Positions 9,961 through 18,867 are shown, numbered from the stretch's first letter. The stretch is DNA of 64,000 nt from AP-15 sp963799085 (GCA_963799085.1 CAWCWA010000006.1:124001-188000), one strand, 5' to 3'. Notes: generated by a model from the sequence alone, not told the origin. Made by a program: numbers and translations.

Positions 9961-11242
9961 ATGCATGATTTGAGATGGGTCCGGGAGCACCCCGACGAAT
10001 TCGACCGCGGCCTGACGCGGCGGGGGTTGCCGCCGGCTGCCGAGGAAATACTGGCGCTCGACCGGGCATGGCGCGCATCCGAAACCCGGGCGCAGGAAGC
10101 CCAGGCCCGGCGCAACCGCCTCGCGCGCGAGATCGGCGCCGCCAAGAAGCGCGGCGAATCGGCCGAGGAACTGATGCGGCAGAACGCCGCCGATCGCGAG
10201 GCCGAAACGGCCGCCGCCGGCGAAGCCGCCCGATTGCGGGCGCGGATCGACGAGCTTCTCGCCGGGCTGCCGAACCTGCCGGCCGAGGACGTGCCCGACG
10301 GCCCGGACGAGAGCGCCAACACGTCTGTTGCGCGAGTACGGCGAGAGGCCCGCGCTTCAACTTCGCGCCGCTGCCGCACGAGGCGATCGGCGAGAGGCTC
10401 GGGCTGATGGATTTCGCCCGCGCCGGCAAATTGTCGGGCTCGCGCTTTGTCGTGTTGCGCGGCGCCTTGGCGCGGCTCGAACGGGCGCATCGCCCAGTTC
10501 ATGCTCGATCTGCACACGACCGAATTCGGCTATATCGAAGTCTCGCCGCCGTTGCTGGTCCGCGACGAGGCGGTGTTCGGCGCCGGGCAGTTGCCGAAAT
10601 TCGCCGACGATCTGTTCCGTACGACCAACGGCTACTGGCTGATCCCGACCGCCGAAGTGCCGCTGACCAACCTGGTCGCCGGTGAAATCCTCGACGAGGA
10701 GGCAATGCCGCTGCGCTTTACCGCCTGGACGCCGTGCTTCCGCTCCGAGGCGGGGGCGGCCGGCAAGGACACCCGCGGCATGATCCGCCAGCACCAGTTC
10801 ATGAAGGTCGAACTCGTCTCGATCACCCGGCCCGAGGAGTCCGAGGCCGAGCACGAGCGCATGACCGCCTGCGCCGAAGAGGTGCTAAGGCGGCTGGGCC
10901 TCGCCTATCGCGTCGTCCTGCTGTCGACCGGCGATATGGGCTTTTCGGCGAACAAGACCTACGACATCGAGGTCTGGCTGCCGGGGCAGGGGGCCTATCG
11001 CGAGATCTCCAGCTGCTCGAATTGCGGCGCATTCCAGGCGCAGCGGATGAAGGCGCGCTATCGTCCCGCCGACGGCAAGGGGACGCGCCCGGTGCATACC
11101 TTGAACGGCTCCGGGCTCGCGGTCGGGCGCACGCCTGATCGCGATCCTCGAAAACTTTCAGCACGAGGACGGCAGCGTCTCGATCCCGGCCGCATTGCAG
11201 CCCTATATGGGCGGGCAGAAGGTCATCGCACCTGATGGCTGA
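9961..11242 (+). CDS. serS: Seryl-tRNA synthetase (four one-base insertions)
   Basis: Charges tRNA-Ser (and tRNA-Sec if present) with serine in the cytoplasm; essential. The protein begins MHDLRWVREHPDEFDRGL, with the N-terminal coiled-coil arm at about residues 30-100. Motif 2 is near FTAWTPCFRSEAGAAGKDTR and motif 3 is the broken GSGLAVGRTLIAILENFQ. Extra bases near 10322 (T), 10353 (C), 10492 (C) and 11135 (C) shift the frame. Without them the gene encodes 425 residues, exactly the family size. The 3' end overlaps surE by 8 bases. Disruption of an essential single-copy gene argues for base-calling error. Confidence 0.95.
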
Positions 11243-12017
11243 GCGGCGGATCGAGCTGAAATCCGCGCGGATTCTCGTCACCAACGATGACGGCGTGCAG
11301 TCGCCCGGGATCGATCTCCTGGCGAGGATCGCCCGCGAAATGTCCGCCGACGTCTGGGTCGTCGCCCCCGAGCAGGAGCAGAGTGCCGCCAGCCACTCGC
11401 TGACCACGCGGCGGCCGCTGCGCATGGTCGAGTTGGCGCCCCGGCGCTACGCCGTCGACGGCACGCCGACCGATTGCGTGATGCTCGCGGTCAAGCATCT
11501 GCTGCGCGGCCGGCGGCCTGACCTCGTACTCTCCGGGGTCAACGCCGGCGGCAATGTCGGCGAGGATCTGACCTATTCGGGCACCGTGGCGGCGGCAATG
11601 GAGGCGACGCTGCTCGGCATCCCGGCGGTGGCGCTGAGCCAGCATTCGTCCGACGCGATGCCGATCGACTGGCGGCCCACGGCGTCCTTCGCGCCCGACA
11701 TCATCCGCCGGCTGACCGAGGCACCCTGGCCCGAGCACACCCTCGTCAACGTCAACTTCCCGGCCGTCCCGCCCGATCGGGTCGCCGGGATCGCGGTGAC
11801 GTGCCAGGGCAGGCGGATGACCGCCGACAACCTGACCGAGCGGATCGATCCGCACGGCCGCCCCTATTATTGGATCGGCCCGGTGCGCGACAACGGCGTC
11901 GCGGAATCCGGAACCGATCTTGCCGCGATCGCCGAAGGGCGGGTTTCGGTGACGCCGATCTATCTCGACCTGACCAATTGGCCGGCGATGGCGGCGTTGC
12001 GGACGCTCTTCGGATGA
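11235..12017 (+). CDS. surE: 5'/3'-nucleotidase SurE
   Basis: Metal-dependent phosphatase acting on nucleoside 5'- and 3'-monophosphates and short polyphosphate. The 260-residue protein starts RILVTNDDGVQSPG, where the DD pair binds metal. It also has VVAPEQEQSA, DGTPTDCVMLA and SGVNAGGNVGEDLTYSGTV, all SurE signatures. The gene is intact. It overlaps serS by 8 bases upstream and pcm by 4 (ATGA) downstream, so serS-surE-pcm is an operon. The surE-pcm pair is widespread in proteobacteria and linked to stationary-phase survival. Confidence 0.97.
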   Translation: MAERRIELKSARILVTNDDGVQSPGIDLLARIAREMSADVWVVAPEQEQSAASHSLTTRRPLRMVELAPRRYAVDGTPTDCVMLAVKHLLRGRRPDLVLSGVNAGGNVGEDLTYSGTVAAAMEATLLGIPAVALSQHSSDAMPIDWRPTASFAPDIIRRLTEAPWPEHTLVNVNFPAVPPDRVAGIAVTCQGRRMTADNLTERIDPHGRPYYWIGPVRDNGVAESGTDLAAIAEGRVSVTPIYLDLTNWPAMAALRTLFG

Positions 12018-12689
12018 ATTCGCCCGAGCCAGGTCTGATCCAGAAGAAGCTGCGGCTCCTGATGGAGCTGCGCCGCGCCGGGATCGGCGATGCGCGCGTG
12101 CTGGGCGCTATCGAAAAGACGCCGCGGGAAAAGTTCGTGCCGGCCAGTTTCTTCGATCAGGCGTACGAAAACACCGCACTTCCGATCGCTGCCGGGCAGA
12201 CCGTCAGCCAGCCCTATGTCGTAGCCTTGATGACGGAAAAGCTCGAACCCGGCGAACGCCACAATGTCCTCGAAATCGGCACGGGGTCCGGCTACCAGAC
12301 CGCGATCCTGGCGCGGCTCTGCCGCCGGGTGTTCACGATCGAGCGCCACCGCGACCTATTGCGCGAGGCCGAAGCGCGCTTTGCCGAACTGCGTCTCCAC
12401 AACATCGTCTGCCGGCTCGGCGACGGCAGCAAGGGCTGGCCCGAGCAGGAGCCGTACGACCGGGTAATCGTCACCGCCGCCGCGGCCGAGAATTCCTCCC
12501 GCTCTGGTCGATGGGCTGGCGCCCGGCGGCATCCTGGTCGTCCCGGTCGGCGAAGAGCATCGCGACCAGCAGCTCGTGCGGGTCCGGCGCAACGACGACG
12601 GCATCGTGACCGAGGATTTGGGGACGGTGCGCTTTGTCCCGCTCGTCGCCGGATTGCCGCGGCCCCGCGCGGGGCAGGGCGCCTCTTGA
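12014..12689 (+). CDS. pcm: Protein-L-isoaspartate O-methyltransferase (one insertion)
   Basis: Repairs isoaspartyl residues in aged proteins using S-adenosylmethionine. The ATG overlaps the surE stop. Visible family motifs are PREKFVPASF, the active-site region NTALPIAAGQTVSQPYVVA, the SAM-binding motif VLEIGTGSGYQTAIL, and IVTAAAAE. An extra A near 12492 shifts the frame; removing it gives IPPALVDGLAPGGILVVPVG and a 224-residue protein ending at 12689. Everything else about the gene is standard. Confidence 0.93.
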
Positions 12690-12700
12690 TCTGACCGCGT

Positions 12701-13720
12701 TCAGGCTTTTCGGTACCGGTGCACCTCGCGCGCCGCGTCGGCGATGCGTTCGGGGCTCGGGATGTAGAGCTTTTCGAGCGACGGGGCGAACGGCACCGGG
12801 GTGTGCGGTGCGGTCACCCGCCTGACCGGCGCCTTCAGCGCGGCAAAGGCTTTTTCGGCGACGAGGGCGGCGATGTCGGCCGCCATATTGCAGCGCGGTG
12901 TGGCCTCGTCGACGATGACCAGCCTGCCGGTGCGCTCGACCAATTCGAGGATCGTGTCCTCGTCCAAGGGCGAGGTCGTGCGCGGGTCGATCAGTTCGCA
13001 CTCGATCCCCTCGCCCGCGAGCGTTTCGCAGGCCTCGCCCGCGTAGTGCACCATGCGGGCGAGCGCCACGATCGTCACATCGTCGCCGTCGCGCACGATG
13101 TTGGCCTCGCCGAACGGGATCGTATAGGGCTCGTCCGGCACCTCGGCGCGCAGATCGTACATCAGCTTGTGTTCGCAGAAGATCACCGGGTCGTCGTCGC
13201 GGATCGCCTGGATCAAGAGGCCCTTGGCGTCATAGGCGTTCGACGGCACGACGACCTTCAGCCCCGGCACCGCGGTGAAGATGCCATAGGGGCTCTGCGA
13301 ATGCTGGGCGGCGGCACTGCGCCCGGCGCCGATCATCGTGCGGATCACCAGCGGCGTCGTCGCCTTGCCGCCGAACATGTAGCGGAACTTTGCCGCCTGG
13401 TTGTAGATCTGGTCGAAGCAGACGCCGAAGAAATCGCTGAACATCAATTCGGCGACCGGGCGCAAGCCGGTGACCGCCGCGCCGGCGGCCGCCCCCATGA
13501 TCGCCCTCTCGGTGATCGGCGTGTCGATGACGCGCGCCTCGCCGAACTCGCCGAAAAGCCCCTTGGTGACGCCTAAGACGCCGCCATAGGCGTCGCGCTG
13601 GCCCTCGCTGACCCGGCCCCGCCCGCGACATCCTCGCCGATCACGATGACCCGCGGGTCGCGGCGCATCTCCTGCGCGCAGCGCCTCGTTCAGCGCCTGG
13701 CGGATCGATTTCTGCGGCAT
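12701..13720 (-). CDS. TPP-dependent alpha-ketoacid dehydrogenase E1, beta subunit (copy 1)
   Basis: Beta subunit of a pyruvate/acetoin/branched-chain-type E1 heterodimer, about 339 residues. Conserved stretches include DTPITERAIMGAAAGAAV, FGGKATTPLVIRT and AQHSQSPYGIF, and the C-terminal domain LIDPRTTSPLDEDTILE. Residues about 16-46 read in the wrong frame; the alternative frame gives MRRDPRVIVIGEDVA, the normal E1 beta N-terminus, so two compensating indels lie near 13620-13670. The gene is convergent with pcm. Its alpha partner is two genes upstream, with a GST gene in between. No E2 or E3 gene is present. Confidence 0.9.
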   Translation of the reverse strand: MPQKSIRQALNEALRAGDAPRPAGHRDRRGCRGRGRVSEGQRDAYGGVLGVTKGLFGEFGEARVIDTPITERAIMGAAAGAAVTGLRPVAELMFSDFFGVCFDQIYNQAAKFRYMFGGKATTPLVIRTMIGAGRSAAAQHSQSPYGIFTAVPGLKVVVPSNAYDAKGLLIQAIRDDDPVIFCEHKLMYDLRAEVPDEPYTIPFGEANIVRDGDDVTIVALARMVHYAGEACETLAGEGIECELIDPRTTSPLDEDTILELVERTGRLVIVDEATPRCNMAADIAALVAEKAFAALKAPVRRVTAPHTPVPFAPSLEKLYIPSPERIADAAREVHRYRKA

Positions 13721-13738
13721 CGCACGTCCTCCCTCCGG

Positions 13739-14389
13739 TCAAGCCGCCTTGGCGAACCCGGACTGCACGTCCGCCTCGAAGGCGAGCAGTTTCTGCACGC
13801 TCGGCCGCTCTTTCATCCGCTCGAAATGCGCCAGGCAGTTCTTGAACTGCGACACGTCGAGACTGAATTGCGTGCCGCGCCGGAAGCACCAGAAGAAATG
13901 CGCGTCGGCCGCGGTGAAATGGTCGAAGAAGAATTCGCGTCCGGCCAGCAGGTCGTCGGCGATCCGGTAGGTCTCGAACAGTTGCTGCTGCGCGAGCCGC
14001 CGCACCGATTCCTCGGCGTCCGGGCAGATCGCAGCAGCGCTGCGGCGCGTGGATGCGAAACAGGAACGGGTGGATGCCGGAGGCGCACCATGCCAAGAGC
14101 GAGATCGCCTTCAGCTCCTGCATCGGCGCCGAGCGGCAGCAACTTCGCCGCCGGGAAATTGCGGGCGATCCACATCTGGATCGCGACGTTCTCGGTCAGC
14201 GGCTCGCCGTCGATGACCAAAGCGGCACCTTGTGCTTCGGGTTGAGCGCCAGATATTCGGGCGTCATGTGCTGCGCCTTGCGAAGTTGAGCGGGCCGCAC
14301 CTCGAACGAGGCCCGCCGGCCTCGGTCAGTGTCGACGTAAGGCACCAGCGCGCAGGTGATCGGCGCGTAGTACGAGGGTCAGACTGCAT
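13739..14389 (-). CDS. Glutathione S-transferase family protein (frameshifted)
   Basis: A soluble thioredoxin-fold plus helical-domain protein. The first part (from ATG 14389) contains the frame-shifted thioredoxin-like half, with LVIDGEPLTENVAIQMWIAR carrying the conserved GSH-site Glu/Asn pair. The C-terminal helical domain is clean: FFFDHFTAADAHFFWCFRRG, with the N-capping T-x-x-D motif, and ends SGFAKAA at 13739. At least two indels lie near 14340 and 14130. Its position between E1 beta (18 bases downstream) and E1 alpha (20 bases upstream), on the same strand, suggests co-transcription. The substrate is unknown. Confidence 0.8.
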
Positions 14390-14409
14390 CGGACGCTCCT
14401 CCAGCGTGG

Positions 14410-15378
14410 TCAATAGGAGACATAGACGTCGGTCAGGAGCGCCGCCTCGTCGGGCGGCGGCGCCGGCGCGGGCGGTTTCGACGGCGCGGTCGATCAGTGC
14501 TGCGACCTCGGCCTCGACCGCGTCGAGTTCGGCCGTCTCCAACAGCGCCGCCTCGCCGACACGGCGGCGGAAATGCTTCAGGCAGTCGCGCTCCTCGCGC
14601 AGCCTTCTGACCTCGTCCTTGCCGCGATAGAGCTGCGCGTCGCCCGAGTGGTGGCCGTAGAAGCGGCAGGTGTCGACTTCGATCGCACTCGGGCCGCCGC
14701 CCTGCCGCGCCCGCTCGACGGCCTCGCCCGCCGCCTCGTGCACGGCGAAGAAATCGTCGCCGTTGACCTTGACCGCCGGCATGCCGAAGCCCCTGGCGCG
14801 GCCGGCGATGTCACCGCTGCCGCAGTGATAGGAAAAGCCCGTACCTTCGCCGTACTGGTTGTTCTCGAAGACGAAGACCGCCGGCAATTGCAACACCACC
14901 GCCATGTTGAGCGCCTCGAAGGTGGTGCCCTGGTTGGAGCCGCCGTCGCCGGTGAACGACACCGCGACCGTGCCGGTCTTCAAGGTCTTGGCGCTGAGTG
15001 CGGCGCCGACCACCAAGGGCGGGCCGCCGCCGACGATGCCGTTGGCGCCGAGCATGCCGCGGTCGAGATCGGCGATGTGCATCGAGCCGCCCTTGCCGCC
15101 GCAGAGCCCGCCCTCTTTGGCGAACAGCTCCTGCATCATCTCACGACGTCGCAGCCCTTGGCGATCGAGTGGCCGTGGCCGCGATGGGTCGAGGCGATGT
15201 AGTCCTTGTCGCCGAGATGCGCGCACACGCCAACCGCGGAAGCCTCCTCGCCGGCGTAGAGATGGACAAAGCCCGGGATGCCGCCCTTGGAAAACTCCTC
15301 CTGCACCCGCTCCTCGAAGCGGCGGATCGTCGCCATCGAGCGATAGGCCTTCAGCAATTCCTCGCGGCTGAGCTGCAC
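14410..15378 (-). CDS. TPP-dependent alpha-ketoacid dehydrogenase E1, alpha subunit (copy 1, frameshifted)
   Basis: Alpha subunit of the E1 heterodimer, binding thiamine diphosphate and decarboxylating a 2-oxo acid or acetoin. It starts MQLSREELLKAYRSMATIRR. Landmarks are IASTHRGHGHSIAKG, MHIADLDRGMLGANGIVGGG, the TPP motif GDGGSNQGTTFEALNMA and ENNQYGEGT. A base is missing near 15140 (after GCDV) and an indel near 14455 shifts the tail, which should read DEAALLTDVYVSY. The 323-codon span is normal. It leads a probable E1 alpha-GST-E1 beta operon. Acetoin dehydrogenase is one possible identity, but nothing here decides the substrate. Confidence 0.88.
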
Positions 15379-15433
15379 TTCGTCCTCCCTGTATCGGCGT
15401 GTTGGCCGCGATTCTGCGCGCTTCGCCGCCGCT

Positions 15434-15949
15434 TCACAATCGCCGAGTGGCGTCCTTCCGCCGCGCCAGGATCTCCGTCAGCGCCACCGGGCGGAAATCC
15501 CAGACATCGACGCCGACATCGATCTGCCGTTTCACTGGCCTCAGCCGGTCGTGGCAGTGGCCGTGCAAATTGACCCCGCCCTTGTCGATGCGGCGCCAGG
15601 TGCGGAACGGGTAATGGCACAGCACCAGGAACCGGCCCTCGATCTCGATCTCGGCATAGGGCTGCACGCTCGCCCAGCCGGGAAGTGCCCGGGTCTCCGA
15701 CGGATCGTTGTTGCCGGCGACGAGGTGCTTGCTGCCGTTGAGCCGCGCCAGCAGCGCGGCAACCGTCTCCAGCGGCTGGCGGATCGCGAAATCGCCGAGA
15801 TGCCAGACCTCGTCACCGCGAGCCACGGTCTCGTTCCAGCGCGCGACCAGCGTCTCGTTCATCGCCGCCGCCGAGCCAAACGGCCGGCGATAGAGCCCGA
15901 GCGCCCCGCCATGCCCGAAATGCGTGTCGCTGGTAAAGAAAACCGCCAT
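15434..15949 (-). CDS. Calcineurin-like metallophosphoesterase
   Basis: A compact 171-residue phosphoesterase. The chosen ATG at 15949 puts the first metal motif at the very N-terminus (FFTSDTHFGH), as usual for this subfamily; the frame extends upstream over the next gene. The five motifs appear in order: DTHFGH, GDEVWHLGDFA, GNNDPSE, LCHYPFRTW and LHGHCHDR. Such small members hydrolyse varied phosphoesters and the substrate cannot be predicted. It lies 8 bases after the vapC stop and may be co-transcribed with that pair. Confidence 0.9.
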   Translation of the reverse strand: MAVFFTSDTHFGHGGALGLYRRPFGSAAAMNETLVARWNETVARGDEVWHLGDFAIRQPLETVAALLARLNGSKHLVAGNNDPSETRALPGWASVQPYAEIEIEGRFLVLCHYPFRTWRRIDKGGVNLHGHCHDRLRPVKRQIDVGVDVWDFRPVALTEILARRKDATRRL

Positions 15950-15957
15950 GGGCCCGC

Positions 15958-16347
15958 TCAGGCGATCGCGAAGTCGGTCTGCGAAAAATCGGTGCCCCTG
16001 AACAACAGCGGCGCGTCGAGGCTCGTTGCACAAGCATAGGCGAAGCAGTCACTTATGTTCAGCGCGGCGGCATGACGACCCTTGCCGAACTGCTCGAACG
16101 CAGCGACGGCGTCGCAGCCGACTTCGACGGTGATTGGGATAATCTCTGACTGCGCCTCTTCGAGAAAGCCGTTAAGCACCACTCGTGCGTTGCCGATCGG
16201 CATTCTGCCGACCCGTGCGAGGCCGAGGATCGCCTCGTAAATCTCGATCGGGGAGGTATACGCATTGGCCGCTTGACCCAGTCTGGCGCCGAGAACGCCA
16301 GCCTCGGACTCGCCGGCGATGGTGGCCGAGGCATCAAGAAATATCAA
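15958..16347 (-). CDS. VapC-like PIN-domain toxin
   Basis: Predicted ribonuclease toxin of a type II toxin-antitoxin pair, 129 residues. The acidic PIN residues are visible: Asp5 (FLDAS), Glu near 40 (TSPIEIYEA), Asp near 99 (NISDCFAYA) and Asp near 118 (RGTDFSQTD). The start is TTG at 16347, overlapping the antitoxin TGA in a TTGA junction, so translation is probably coupled. In known pairs the antitoxin binds both the toxin and the shared promoter. The RNA target cannot be inferred. Confidence 0.88.
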   Translation of the reverse strand: MIFLDASATIAGESEAGVLGARLGQAANAYTSPIEIYEAILGLARVGRMPIGNARVVLNGFLEEAQSEIIPITVEVGCDAVAAFEQFGKGRHAAALNISDCFAYACATSLDAPLLFRGTDFSQTDFAIA

Positions 16348-16586
16348 AGTTCGCCCGAGAGTTCGTCGAAGAACGCCTTGTCCGCGGGCAATCCGCCGGG
16401 TTTGGAAAGGGCCCGGAGCTGATCTTGGATCGGCTTCAGTCGCGCCGTCAAAGGGATCGCCTTCCGCGTCAGCTCGTATTCATGCTCGACCGCCTCGCGG
16501 ATCGTATCGGTCAAGGGCTCGCCTTTCAGTTTCGCCAGCCGCCTCACGGCATGGTCAGTCGCGTGATCCCTGATGTGAATAGCCGT
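16344..16586 (-). CDS. VapB/PSK-type antitoxin with apparent ACG start
   Basis: Antitoxin partner of the PIN toxin. The protein reads (T)AIHIRDHATDHAVRRLAKL followed by KGEPLTDTIREAVEHEYE and a C-terminal toxin-wrapping tail ending DKAFFDELSGEL. The family normally begins MAIHIR-like, a beta strand needed for DNA binding. Here the codon in that place is ACG (16584-16586). The first standard start is GTG at 16547, which would remove the strand. Either an ACG start is used, a one-base error is present, or the shortened form is made. An imperfect palindrome overlaps this codon. Confidence 0.72.
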   Translation of the reverse strand, partial: TAIHIRDHATDHAVRRLAKLKGEPLTDTIREAVEHEYELTRKAIPLTARLKPIQDQLRALSKPGGLPADKAFFDELSGEL

Positions 16587-16608
16587 GTCTAGATATGCCT
16601 ATATACAC
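16585..16608. promoter_or_regulatory. Candidate autoregulatory operator of the vapBC-like pair
   Basis: A 24-base imperfect palindrome with outer GTGT/ACAC arms and TATA-rich centre covers the presumed antitoxin start and the expected -10 region. VapB-type proteins bind such repeats at their own promoters. This is pattern-level evidence only. Confidence 0.35.
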
Positions 16609-16835
16609 GGACACACACCTTCGCGTGTCCCAGACAAATGGAGCGTCAATCCTTTCTCGTTCGCTTTCTCAGTCGTAGCGGCAGGTGGCGCCGCGCCAAA
16701 AGCCCGGGTTTCGCCGCCGGTCCGCCCGCCACGTCGATCTCGGTCCCGCATTTCACGTGGGAACTCCTCGCCGCGTTCTTCGGTCTGATCTGCTCGGCTC
16801 GGCCATGCGAGATACGGCCCACCGCCAGTGAAGGT

Positions 16836-16995
16836 AGGATGGGTGAGCGCAGCGAAACCCATCGCAATTCGAGAAACCGCCGGGTGAGGGATGCGCGGAC
16901 ATCGTCGCCGCCCATCGCCGCGCCGAGCGTTTCAAATGCGGGGCTTCACCCGACGACGCGCGCAGATGGTGGTTTTCCCTTGATATACCCATCCT
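16836..16995. repeat. Palindromic interspersed repeat (REP-like)
   Basis: The segment opens with AGGATGGGT, then GAGCGCAGCGAA, then ACCCATC, forming a seven-pair hairpin at 16838-16863, and closes with ACCCATCCT at 16987-16995, the inverse of the opening. The phrase is familiar from intergenic repeats of alphaproteobacteria such as Bradyrhizobium (from memory). No plausible gene lies between 16610 and 17046. Confidence 0.5.
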
Positions 16996-17369
16996 AAGTC
17001 GCTACTGGCCTTTCTCATTGCAGAATTATCCGGTCAACATGACCCGATGATTTGCAGCTATATCTGATTATCGACCAACGGCCCGAACGTCGAGGTGCAA
17101 GTGCGCCGGCACCGCGCCGCCGAAGCCGCGAAAGCTTTCCGCGAAGCGGGGAGCGGAGCCAAGGCCGACAGGGCGCAGCTTCGGCAATTGCTCGCCCAGT
17201 CCGAACCCGGGGACGTGCTGACAGCGGCTCGGCTCGGCTGGCTTGCCTGCTCGAACTCGCCACCTTTTGAACACACTATCGGTGATCACCGAGAGGAGAG
17301 CCGGTGGTCGTGTCGCGAAGTTGGTGGGAAAGCTGACGGCGGCATCTCCTGTTCGCGATGTTCGCGAGT

Positions 17370-18462
17370 TTAGGCGGCGAGATCAAGATGGTGCACGGCG
17401 GGTGGGACATGGAAGCTCTCCCAGCCATCGAGGCGACGGAGGCTGATCTGGCCGCTGGCCAACAACGCCCAGAACAGCATGCAGGCGGTATCCGCGCAGG
17501 GCAGCATGCATGGGGTTTTGCTCCTCTTCAAGGGTCGGGATCGCGGCCATGCCGCAATGGTCGCGTTCCCCGCGAAGCCAGCCGAGAAACGCCCGCTTCA
17601 ATAGCTCGGTGTCGAGCCGGTCCGTCTTCGCCCGACGATGTTCGCGCGACACGGCAACGCTGTTCGGATGCATCACAAAGGCTTCAATGCCGCGCCCGCG
17701 GAGCCAACGAGCCAGCCAGAAACCGTCGCGCCCAGCCTCGAAGGCCTGCCTCTGGCTCGAACAGGGGGCGACCACAATCCGAGCGATCGTGCCGCCGGCT
17801 TTCGTCGCTTCATCCCGCCAGCGCTCCAGCAGACGCAGCAGCGCCTCCTCATCGGGCGCCAGCTTCTTCAGTGGATGACGTTCGGCTCCAGGAACGATAC
17901 CGGCGACGAGCCAACTCGATTGGCTCATCTCGATCACTGCTATTCTCGTCCAGAGCGGTGAGCGACCTGCTCAAGTCGTTTGGCTGCGGCATGGGGCACC
18001 GCGTCGGTTTCGTTGCAGCGACGATGATGCCGTTTCACTCGCCGCTCGCCCCATAGCATCTCTGCGCGCGGTCCGCGCGCGGCGCCGCCAGCGCTTGGCG
18101 CACCCGCAAGATATGTGGCGGCGATCAGCGCCTCGGCGCGCCGGGTCAGCCGCTTGTAGGCCGCAATCGTGCAGTTGCGCCACTCCGACGTCCGGCCATC
18201 CGCCCCGGCGAGACGCGCGCGGCGCCGACACCGTGACCGGCCCGAACGTGCCGATCAGTTGGCGCTCACGATGGCCGTGACGGTGCCCTTGCGCGGCGCC
18301 CCGGCGGGCATAGCGGCGGCGCTGCAGGGCCGCTTCCAGTTCGGCCTCCAGCATCTCCTCGATGACGCCACGAATGCGCTCGCGAACCGCCCCTTCCAGT
18401 GGGTCGAACCAATCCTCACCACCAAATGGCCGCGGCTGCGTCCTTGCGGTAGTCTCGTCCAT
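17370..18462 (-). pseudogene. IS256-type transposase, middle replaced
   Basis: ATG 18462 gives MDETTARTQPRPFGGEDWFD, then VRERIRGVIEEMLEAELEAAL and GHRHGHRERQLIGTFGPVTV. After a frame slip it continues TSEWRNCTIAAYKRLTRRAE and RVRQALAA, which breaks off near 18085. The C-terminus reappears at about 17490-17370 as ACMLFWALLASGQISLRRLD and ends with TAA. The catalytic middle, with the DDE residues, is absent. A matching middle segment occurs at 57645-58046. Confidence 0.82.
17510..18085 (-). mobile_element. IS110-family 5' remnant inserted in the IS256 element
   Basis: From about 17937 the minus strand encodes SSWLVAGIVPGAERHPL, EALLRLLERWRDEATKAGG, AGRDGFWLARWLRGRGIEAF, VAVSREHRRAKTDRLDTELL and MAAIPTLEEE, the N-terminal DEDD half of an IS110-type transposase. 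It stops abruptly near 17510 at a junction with IS256 sequence. The 150 bases upstream resemble the usual 5' non-coding end. The Transposase_20 half is missing here, but a fitting half occurs at 56818-57296. Confidence 0.8.
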
Positions 18463-18867
18463 GGCGTGATCTCCTGGCGGCTGGCAGGCCGCCTTTTGGG
18501 TGCAACTCCAATCAGGAGATTACGCCGCCCTCAATTTCCAACCACATCCGAGACACGACCGAGCCGGTTTCCGCTCGCTCGGTGACGGATGGGCCGACAC
18601 GACGACAGTACACGGCCGATTAATGCTGACCGTGCTCGGCGCCCGCGCCGAGTTCGAATGCAATCTAGTTTGCGCCCGCACCGGCGAGAGGCGCGAACGT
18701 GGCGTGGCGCGTGGCCCGGCCGGAAACTGCAGCTAACCCCGCGCCAGCGCCGCGAGGCGATCCGCCGGCGCGCCGTGGACGGCAAGTCGCTTGTCCACAT
18801 CGCCCGCTGGTGCAACGTCAGCCGGAGCACGATTTCGCGAGTGACCGGAGAAGGAACTCCCGAAGGT

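Larger units (their letters stand above)
17306..18560 (-). mobile_element. IS256-family element, 1,255 bp, with 8-bp target duplication
   Basis: Both ends start GGTCGTGTC reading inward; the terminal inverted repeats match at 21 of 26 positions. An 8-base direct repeat GAGCCGGT flanks the element, the duplication size typical of the family. Inside, on the minus strand, are the beginning and end of an IS256-type transposase gene with an IS110 remnant in place of the middle. It disrupts the resolvase gene. Confidence 0.85.
17047..18850 (+). pseudogene. Serine resolvase (Tn3-type), split by an IS256 element and decayed
   Basis: The N-terminal part (17047-17305) reads MICSYI, a TGA where the family's YARVSTNG arginine codon (CGA) is expected, then LSTNGPNVEVQVRRHRA, SGAKADRAQLRQLLAQ and GDVLTAARLGWLA; the frame slips near 17240. 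It resumes at 18561 with RAGFRSLGDGWADTT, HGRLMLTVLGARAEFE and, after another slip near 18715, the helix-turn-helix tail LTPRQRREAIRRR...NVSRSTISRV. The two parts join at an 8-base direct repeat GAGCCGGT (17298-17305 and 18561-18568), the target duplication of the inserted element. The gene is non-functional. Confidence 0.85.
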
